A DNA stretch of 64,000 nucleotides from Trichoplax adhaerens (Eukaryota; Placozoa; Uniplacotomia; Trichoplacea; Trichoplacidae), in assembly GCF_000150275.1 (NCBI RefSeq), contig NW_002060967.1, positions 186,001 through 250,000 on the forward strand. Direction: 5' to 3'. The translations under genes were made by a program, and so were the position numbers. The notes beneath the pieces were generated by a model. It saw only the letters and a list, made by a program, of their open reading frames with translations, was not told the origin of the DNA and made no database searches. Each line of letters opens with the position of its first letter. The first letter of the stretch is position 1. Of this stretch, positions 55,901-64,000 are shown piece by piece.

Positions 55901-56365
55901 GTCGATGTAAACAGTTTTACTACTGTACATGTACACTGTACAGTATACTGTATAGTAATATAGTACATACTGTATTATGATATTTACCGTCAATAGTTTA
56001 ATACGAGATCTCCCGTCATATTATTAATGTATTCATATGATGAACTGTACGGGACGAAAGCGAAGGGATATTGGCTAATATTTAAGATAGAGTTGATCAT
56101 TATAAATTATGGCATAGAAATCTCATTTTATTCAACTTCTACTTCTAGCCATCTGCAATACCGTGACACCCCTATGTGATTGCAGTCGGCAAACGAAATG
56201 TTTCGGAAGTACTTGCTTGCCAATAAAATGATGATGAAGACTACGTAGAAAAAACGTGTCGTTCTAAAAGTTGCGAATGTAAGTCCGTAACATGCCCATT
56301 GTACTATACTGTACGTACTACATTTGATTATACTTACTTTCCATTGATATTCTGTAAGTATATAA

Positions 56366-56480
56366 TATAAAATATATATATAGAGAGAGAGAGAGAGAGT
56401 GTACATATATATATATATATTATAAATAAATATACTCGTATATATATTTATATACAGTATACATATATATATTATATATC
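56366..56480. repeat. Compound (TA)n-(GA)n microsatellite
   Basis: Alternating TA, then a run of GA units at about 56382-56399, then further TA-rich sequence with TATATATA blocks to about 56480. Confidence 0.8.
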
Positions 56481-57049
56481 ATATATTATATTTTGTACCG
56501 CAAATTTTGAAATGTAAAAATTTAGAAAAGAAAGGCCACAATCATCAGAATTGTTGACTGGGTTGACGGCGGTGAAGATATCATTATTGGTCCAAGGCAT
56601 ATGACATCATTTTTTACCATGGATTTACGCGCAGTAGCCATCAGTCATCACTCATCAGATCATTAGCTACGATAGGTAATGACCTCCACGATCGCAGCCT
56701 TTGAGTGAAATCGTTTTTCCACTACTGTTCGCAACACACCACCATGGACTACTAGATGCTTCAGCAAAAGTACACAACGTATGAATTAAAACTACCGGTT
56801 TTATTCTGGCCGGAAATAGCCCATCAATGGTACTATAAATAAAAGTCTCCACTTTCGTATACTTGTGCAGTACGACTGTATGTTACTGTTTTTATAGGTG
56901 TATCATTTCTTTTAAAAATCTGTGGTATCATCAAGGACTACTCGATAAATTTTATCCTCCTTACTAAAATAAATGATACTCCACTAATTCCAACTAGTTT
57001 CACCAGGAATTTGGAAAGAAATTCTCTGAATAGAGAACTCTCAAGTTTC

Positions 57050-57076
57050 ATGTACTGTACTGTACAGTACTGTACA
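57050..57076. repeat. Short GTACAGTACTGTAC palindrome
   Basis: A compact self-complementary run of the ACTGTACAGT word family about 360 nt upstream of the NUP50-like start codon. It is continuous with the same motif class seen elsewhere in the window. Confidence 0.7.
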
Positions 57077-57434
57077 CTTTGGAGGGATTAGGGGAGCCCA
57101 ACCTACTGTAGTCTAATTATTTTCAATGGCACCCCTTCGTTCAAAAAATCAAAGTTGTATTTCGTTGCAATTCCTGTATAATATTTATATATACCCGTAG
57201 AAGGATATCTCCACAGATATTAGACTATAACTACACGTAGAATTGATCTAGTTTGGGCCTGATTTAACTTCCACACTTCATCTTTTCAAGGTGCCATGGA
57301 AATTAATCAGAGTGTACAGTGTACAATACAAAGCCTACTAAGTACTGTAATGTATTGAACGGTACTGTAGTGGATAATCACTCGGCGTGTTACTGTACTG
57401 AAGCGAGTAGGCGATCTTCTCCAAGCTGAGGGAA

Positions 57435-60400
57435 ATGGCTAAACGAGGTGCTAATAAGCAGTTAACGGACATGAACTATCTCAATGATAGCGATGAGGAC
57501 GATGGACAAGAGGTATCTACAGCTATTCTATTTCATAATGTTGTACTTAGATGCAAGTAAAATTAGAGTAAGCTGAAAATTCTATTAGATGAGAATGTAC
57601 ACGTATAAGTTGATCCACTATAATCATGATCGGAGTCGATTTTAGATTAGATTAATTAAATCAATTTTAGGATACTGTACTCTACTACTCTACTTGTAAA
57701 GCGTAGTTGATGAATGATGGAGAGAAAGAAGATCATTGACATTGAGTATGCAACTCTTCTTGACCCAGTTAAACTTACCATGATTTTTAAAATGACTTAG
57801 TGGGTACTTACAACTGCTAGGCATCATAAATAGTACCCCCTGCTCGTGCTATTCGGAAATAGCTTCTGCCTTCGTGATGGAAGTGCTGCAACGGTAGTAT
57901 TATGGAACATACGAGTACTCTAATTTTCTTATCGAAAAGCCAGCGGAACTGTGCCCCAGCAACATCATTGAGGGAAATTTTAAACATGATGCACTATTAA
58001 AATAGATCAAGTGTAGGCAGTGGATTATCGGCATGCTTAGCACAGGACAGTGCCTAAAAGCACAGTACGAGCATAGATATGCGTACATCGCGATGGAATA
58101 AAGTTCATCGATGTACCATTAGTATAGACTGAAATCCTGACGTTACATTAAAAAGACTAATTTTGAATAATGTTACGCTTTCAACAAAGTTCTACTCGTT
58201 CATGGATGGTAGCGTGTGTTGACTTTCACATTAGCAGTTGATCAATACAGTATGTGTAAATTAGTAGGAAACATCATCAAGATTGGTTCAAATTGTATTG
58301 AAAATCGCTCTTATCCTCAGACCACATTTCTGGGTACATCTCAATGGAGGTTATCTAGATGTTCTACACATTTATTAAGAAAATGGTCATAAAATTGCCA
58401 ATTTCATGTAGAATTATCGATAGGCTAACATCATACAGGATAGCCATTGAGAAATAAAGTACTGTATGTGTATCTGTCCTTCTCATCATTTAAACCATGC
58501 ATAAATGTAACTAAATAGAGCACATGCGACTACAGTGATAGCAAATCTACTAGTCAAATCATATATCCTTATAAAGAAATAAATATCCGCTATGATATAA
58601 TTGATATATCCGTAACCAGTTGATGACTAATTTTCTAGAATTAATACCATCAGCAAGTGCTGTAGTTGTTTATCTAATAGCTGCATTTATTCTGTAATAT
58701 TATTCTAGTATGCGTACGTAAGAGTTTCATGTATTTATTACCATCGGGTGTATGGTTACTTTCTGATGTAACACTAAACTTGAAATCAATTAATCCTAAT
58801 GTTAGGAGCAGTGGAGCGCGGCTAGCAATAAAAAGTTGAAGGACCGTGTGTGAGTTATATCTCCGTCGTAACACTTGCAATCGTTCATTTTCAAAAACTG
58901 CAACGTAGTGATTACTGTATTTAATTACTGTTTTAAACAATGAATTATTTATTGTGTTATATAAATATCAATCCATTGAGTATTATCTACTGTAAATGGC
59001 TTTCTGATCTTAATCTACTGACTGTAATTTTATCAAAATACATAATCAGGATTAGGAAAGTAAAAAGGGGACGTAATGCTCCCACAACCAATAACAATGA
59101 AAATGTAAGTAACATATATGTCGTAGGTAAAGATTTCAACATGTGTCTGTCTTATCCAGCTAAGTAACATTACTTGATGGATGCTTGCTTAGGCTAGTAG
59201 AAGCGGAGCATTTAAGCTATTTTCGGGATTCAAGACGGAAAATTCTGCCGCAAAACCTAATTTCCAATCCAACTTTAAGGCTGGCGACTTTAATCCGCCT
59301 GACTCAAAGATTCCCCTGCAACAACCGTCAAAACTAAGTAAGCTATGACTTGAATCTAAACCAACAGTATATATTCATTTTTTAAATTATGCCTAAACAA
59401 AGTGAACTATGGCATGCACCGTGGCCGACAATCTATTATTAAATGATACAATTATTTCTAATTCCTTTTATATTAAACCTTAAAGTATCATTTAAAACGG
59501 ATGAAACTTCTAAGTTTGGTTCACCGTTTGTAGCTGCTGATCAAAAACAATCTGGTATAGCTCTATATCAACACCATTGTCTTTACATATTATCATAACA
59601 CAACGTTGCTAACGCTGTCTTGCTTGATATCTTGACCTTAGATAATGAAAGTAAATATCACAAAAAGATTGCAAGCCTGAACAGGTCTTTTCTCAGGCAC
59701 ATTCAAAGTAGCCTAGATGATAACTTATTGGTCGATCTTTCACCTCTATTTACTGAATATACACAATATATGAAAAAGATCGAAACGGATCGAAGTAAGG
59801 TCACTAACACCGTCGATAGCGTTGCTAAATCATCCATTGGTACTTTGGATAGCAATATCGATTCAAAACCAAGCATTACTAAAGCAGCATTTAGTTTTGT
59901 ACCTACAACTTCGAAATCAATTCCGTCATTACCAACCACAACTAGTTTCGCTACTACTAATTTTCGATTCGCTCCTAGTTCTTCGGCATCAAGTAGTAGC
60001 GAGGTAAATAAACCAGCTCCCCCAACAGGTACTAGTGGCAGTGGTGATACAGCTGGAAATACAGGTGAAGAGTTTGCACCGGAAGGATTCCTCCCAACTT
60101 CTAAACCATTAGTTACTGAAGATGATGCAATATTCTCTGCCCGGTGTAAATTATTTTATAAATTGAAGAAAGATGATAAAGACTGGAAAGAACGCGGCGT
60201 AGGAACGATATATCTGAAAAAAACTGAAACGAGCGGCTTGCAATTAGTCATTAGAAATGATTCATCTCTAGGAAATATATTGCTAAATATAGCAGTATCG
60301 AAAACATTTCCAATGTCTATCGTGAAAGAAAAAAATCTTTCTTTCATTACTGTAGCTAATCCTCCAATTGATCCGAAAGATGTATCTACTGACCCTACTA

Positions 60401-60471
60401 CATTTTTAATGAGACTAAAGTCAGCTACAGATGCAACATCATTGCATGACCATATAAAAGGATCTGCTTGA
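57435..60471 (+). CDS. NUP50: NUP50-like nuclear pore basket protein with Ran-binding domain
   Basis: Homologue of NUP50, which works at the nuclear basket, binds importin-alpha through its N-terminus and Ran through its C-terminus, and helps recycle import complexes. Exons: 57435-57512 (MAKRGANKQLTDMN, human MAKRNAEKELTDRN), a small exon not firmly located (58321-58349 is a candidate), 59050-59104 (basic IRKVKRGRN, human AIKKAKRRN), 59193-59337 (GAFKLFSGFK, human GAFKGFKGL), 59486-59554 (FGSPF) and 59642-60471. The last exon encodes KYHKKIASLNRSF, matching human AYHKQLAALNCSV, a Ser/Thr-rich linker with few FG motifs, and the Ran-binding domain (CKLFYKLKKDDKDWKERGVG, SLGNILLN, NPPIDPKD). The start is fixed by the conserved N-terminus. 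Exon 1 ends in phase 0 and the 59050 exon needs phase 2, so an exon of length 3n+2 must lie between. Confidence 0.92.
58321..58349 (+). other. Candidate 29-nt micro-exon of the NUP50-like gene
   Basis: Flanked by a good acceptor (CTCTTATCCTCAG) and a weaker donor (GGAG|GTTATC). It is open, enters in phase 0 and leaves in phase 2, which is what the flanking exons need. It would encode TTFLGTSQW followed by Arg across the junction, loosely like the GTFSMAS segment of vertebrate NUP50. Support is by phase and position only. Confidence 0.3.
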
Positions 60472-62700
60472 AAAAGATGGGCCTTTTTTAGTGTTATCAT
60501 TTTCCATCATAGTTAACCGCTGCGAAACGCAAATATCTGCTACTGGATGATTAGCAATCAAGTGCTGTAGCTGATTTAACAAATTCACGAAGTAGAAAAT
60601 GTAATTGCCAACGTAATATTGAAGATCGATATAATTTATGCTGTAGCATGCGTCTAAAGTATTGAAAGAATTCATATGTACATAAAATCCTGTAGAACTT
60701 ATTTGGAGATATTAATCAACACTTGATAGCAACCAAATGGAGTAGTCAAGGCGTTGTTTACTGTATGTGATTAGCCTAGAATTACTTGTTTTATTCATAT
60801 TTGTGAACGAGTAACACGTTAATTAGATTATCAACAACTACTGAAGCAATGATAACTTTAGAGATGTGGTAGAAGTAGTCATTTTGTTACAGTCATGATC
60901 ATTGTTGTTATTTTATTCGTAGCGACATTTTATATTCGATTGAATAATGCATAAAGTGTTTTATTGCTAATAATTTTTAATTAATTTGTTAAAAATGAAT
61001 AAAAATGAATTCATTTCAATACATTGGGTTTGAATTCTACGATTTTCATTGCGATATACAATCACCAGAAAGGCAAGTAAATAATCCATTATGATCTAAC
61101 TAACTATGGTGATTTATAAGGTAGAAATTATATCGCACTATAAAAGTAATTGTTCATTATTATAAATCGATTACTTTTTTAGGTTGTTACCAACAGCTTT
61201 AGTTACCCGAATACCGTTTTTACTTGATATGATTCCAATCAGACTATGGATTTAATTATTTTAACCCTCTATAGCGTAGTTTATAGAAGATCCAAAATTA
61301 TACTATACATATATAGCTATTTAAACAATACTAACGTTAATTAGATAGAATTTTAACGCGTTTACAATAATATACGTGTACAGAATTGACCTATTATCGT
61401 TTCTTATCAGCTAGGTATAGTTGCAATCGTTTACTTCCAGGGTATTGATAAATTATAATTAAAGATATGATAGTCGCAGTTACGGTCTTGCATTAAAGGG
61501 AAATTCAAACCATCATACCTCAAAGATGTTCTGTATATTTTTCGTTAAAGACGAAGAAATAACAGTCATTATGAATAGCATTAAGTTAGGAATCAGATAT
61601 TTATAGGAAAATCTATCCTTAGTAGACTGTAATCTGTAGCATTCAAGAATCTTTCGCATAAAATCATTTACATGATAATTACCCGAGCATAATGAAGAAA
61701 TTCATCTCAAGTTTGATTACAACTGCCATAAAACAGAGAAATTACAAATAAAGTAAACTAATAAAATCCATCCAACGCACGACTTCGCAAATGCGTACCT
61801 TTATACTCTTGGATTATAATCTAATGCAGAAGTGCTAAGAAATGTTATGCTAGAGCAACTTTTAAATCTAATGGGATTATCCCATTTCCTACTATCAACT
61901 ATTTCTCACCTACGAGGTCGTATTGGTAACTGAAATCCTAATATAATGATTATTGGTAAAATTTGCTTTTAAAAATTTTATGTCATAATATGTATTGTCG
62001 TTAAATGTCTGCCTCTTCCAGTAACTAAAATTAATAATTAGAATAAATTACAAGATGTTCAATTTAGATAGGAAACTGTTTAATCATACTAATATATGAT
62101 CATTAATGATCATCAGGCCAAGTTGGATAGATGAAGAAGGAAAGTCATGCGATCGATTTGAGTTGATGACTAAATAGAGTCCATACTATCTGTTGCAATA
62201 TCCCATTTCAGAAGGTGATAGGAGCAGTTAAAGACAAAGTACCAAATAAATATTGATAACGGAGCTTACTCATCTTTTTTGATATTTCGCTTTTCCTTGA
62301 TGTGTGAATAGGATAGACTATGAGCTACCTGTAATGATCGATTTTTGACAAAATGAATTATACTTCTTTCAATAAATTTCACTTTTGGCAATACTATATA
62401 ATCAATCTTTTCTTGAAATGGCTAAGGATAGCAATGAAGCAAGATTCACTACATACTATTATTAGCAGCTTATATATTATAAATTCTTGCTATATCATTC
62501 AACTTTCTTGAAGAATTTGCACCTGATCATAAGAGTTTATCAGGGCTAGGCTAGATTTCTTTCCGCCATCTCTCAATAATAACATTTAATGATAGCTTTA
62601 GCTACTCGTACATTACAGAATTTGAGTAGGTTAGCTATCAATTTAGCTACTTTACCGTGCATATAAACTAAGGAGTATATCAATTAAGCCTAAATTATGC
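60472..62700. other. AT-rich intergenic DNA after the NUP50-like gene
   Basis: No coding exon, RNA gene or ordered repeat recognised. The sequence is strongly AT-rich with short runs of TTAATTAAT-like words. Confidence 0.45.
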
Positions 62701-63458
62701 CCAAAAATGAAATTAATCTATCCTGATTAGGATTGAAATCGTTTATAAGAATATAGAAAGACCATTTTCTGATTTATATGAACTAATTATACAATTAATC
62801 GAGAATGAATAAATCCAATCAAACAGATTAGTCATTATCGAACTTACATTAGGGAAGAAAAGAGTCTATTACAAGTCACTATGGGTCATTAATTATTTTA
62901 ATCAATCCCATTTGAGTTAAGTAAAAGAAAAGACAATTAGTAGATCTGAGTGAAAATCTGTAATATTATGCTTCGATTTAGTTAAAGGGATAGATTAAAC
63001 TACGAACAGTTGATAAATATCTTAATCAATCAGGCTAGAAAACCTCAATGGCGATCGATATTCAACAATGATTTATGTCAAAAATACAAATTGTCAACAT
63101 TTTATTAACATAATTTCATTTCAATGTGTGCCAACCAATTTAAAATGGATAATAATATAACTTACAGATGTAACACAAGAGATTAAAAAGAAGAAATTTT
63201 AGGGAATCTTTCAGAAATGACTAATGATGTAAAATGGTTTTGATTGATAATAAATTAAATGGATGATATCGAACCAGTTAGAATACAATTAGAAATAATT
63301 ACTGTAATTAATATACCACGAAGAAAATCTTGTCAATATTTTTTCTCATCCTTGTTTATCCATCCACTGATGCTTAAAACTTGAAAGTTAAGAAATAGGG
63401 TGAAAAATCTTTTGCATAATACTAGATGACTTTGAAGTTCCTCATTTTAGAGGCTAAA

Positions 63459-64000
63459 GGGAGTTAATTGATTGGTTGAGGAGCGAAATCGCTGATTCTG
63501 ATAGAAGAAATGTTGATTCAAATGATAATTTAGTGAAAGAAGATATAATTTCCAATGAACTTATTCTTGATATAGATAAAACATTTCTAGGCTGAGGTTC
63601 AAATATTAATAAATAATTCTTTAATATATTTGCAAGGATTTGCTCCGGATGAGCAAACAAATAATACTATGATCCTTAAACGAGTAACTTTTAAACCCAT
63701 TTACGTACTAAGAGTTTCGCGATAATTTTTATTAAATATGAAGATGGCCAAAACACTCAATCTTGGTAGGACAAGCCATTTTTATAGAATCCTGAGAATG
63801 GCGAAAAAGTGATTTTAAGACTTGCTGACAATCTCTTACTCAATACTTAATCTTTTGATAGTTATAAGGAGATGATCATGGATAAAAGGAGAAAGGAAGA
63901 GTTAACATAGCAAATGCTGAGACTTATACATGCTGCATACTTCGACGACTGGATTGAACTTTTGCAGCATTGTATTCAACTAATCGAAAACTCTGAACAA
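63459..64000 (+). pseudogene. Possible decayed coding sequence at the right edge
   Basis: One frame gives protein-like stretches broken by stops: RELIDWLRSEIADSD through DIIsNELILDIDKTFLG (about 63459-63594), then EDGQNTQSW, NPENGEKVILRLADNLLL, SYKEMIMDKRRKEELT and MLRLIHAAYFDDWIELLQHC running to the window end (about 63740-64000). The same frame further left (62715-62960) also reads protein-like in places, including a LIIQLIENE segment that echoes IQLIENSEQ at the very end. Over the whole 62.7-64 kb the stop density is near what AT-rich random DNA gives, so only the local composition suggests a relic. No family recognised; a decayed gene or mobile-element remnant are both possible. Confidence 0.28.

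Larger units (their letters stand above)
52973..57434. other. Spacer between divergent PHF21A-like and NUP50-like genes
   Basis: The two genes are transcribed away from each other, so both promoters should lie here, but no element is recognised. The stretch 53.0-54.4 kb is less AT-rich. ATAC/TGTA-rich sequence fills 54.7-55.5 kb, an ACTGTACA cluster lies at 55919-55975, and TA and GA microsatellites lie at 56366-56480. No coding exon is supported. Confidence 0.45.

Noticed and set aside
60156-60500. 114-codon minus-strand frame
   Set aside because: It is antisense to the Ran-binding domain of the NUP50-like gene.

Overview
The window looks like nuclear DNA of an early-branching animal. It is AT-rich and gene-poor, has spliceosomal introns, contains TTAGGG-type telomere-like motifs, and carries three genes with clear animal relatives (PPP1R15, PHF21A/BHC80, NUP50). 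A placozoan (Trichoplax/Hoilungia type) is my best guess. That is an inference from composition and gene structure, not a proven identification. All gene models were spliced by eye from exon reading frames, GT/AG sites and matching intron phases.

Region 1 (about 3.9-31 kb, + strand) holds a tandem family of single-pass receptor-like genes. Gene 1 (3947-9419) and gene 3 (about 15.1/15.9-20.77 kb) have a Cys-rich and beta-sandwich-like ectodomain, one transmembrane helix and a cytoplasmic SEFIR domain, the fold shared by IL-17 receptors and Act1/TRAF3IP2. Gene 2 (11836-14670) is a mini-receptor with a short ectodomain and a divergent SEFIR-like C-terminus. Gene 4 (about 23.84/27.33-30.90 kb) shares the ectodomain and membrane exons but ends in a Ser/Thr/Pro-rich tail without SEFIR. 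Shared exon phases (mostly phase 1), matching Cys and Trp motifs and, in genes 1 and 3, the same phase-0 intron inside SEFIR support descent by tandem duplication.

Region 2 (31-42.5 kb) shows no gene I can support. It contains a ~125-bp degenerate tandem array and ACTGTACAGT-type palindromic tracts. Two further arrays (~86 bp and ~173 bp) sit around the start of gene 4.

Region 3 (42.5-44.5 kb, +) is a single-exon PPP1R15-type gene, encoding an eIF2-alpha phosphatase targeting subunit. It has a C-terminal RVxF motif and short upstream ORFs.

Region 4 (46.6-53.0 kb, - strand) is a PHF21A/BHC80 homologue with coiled coils, AT-hooks and a PHD finger, in at least 12 coding exons.

Region 5 (57.4-60.5 kb, +) is a NUP50 homologue ending in a Ran-binding domain. 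Beyond it is mostly unassigned DNA, with a possible decayed coding stretch at the right edge (about 63.4-64 kb).

The receptor cluster is the most unusual part of the window. The other three genes are housekeeping or regulatory genes with no obvious functional link to it or to one another.
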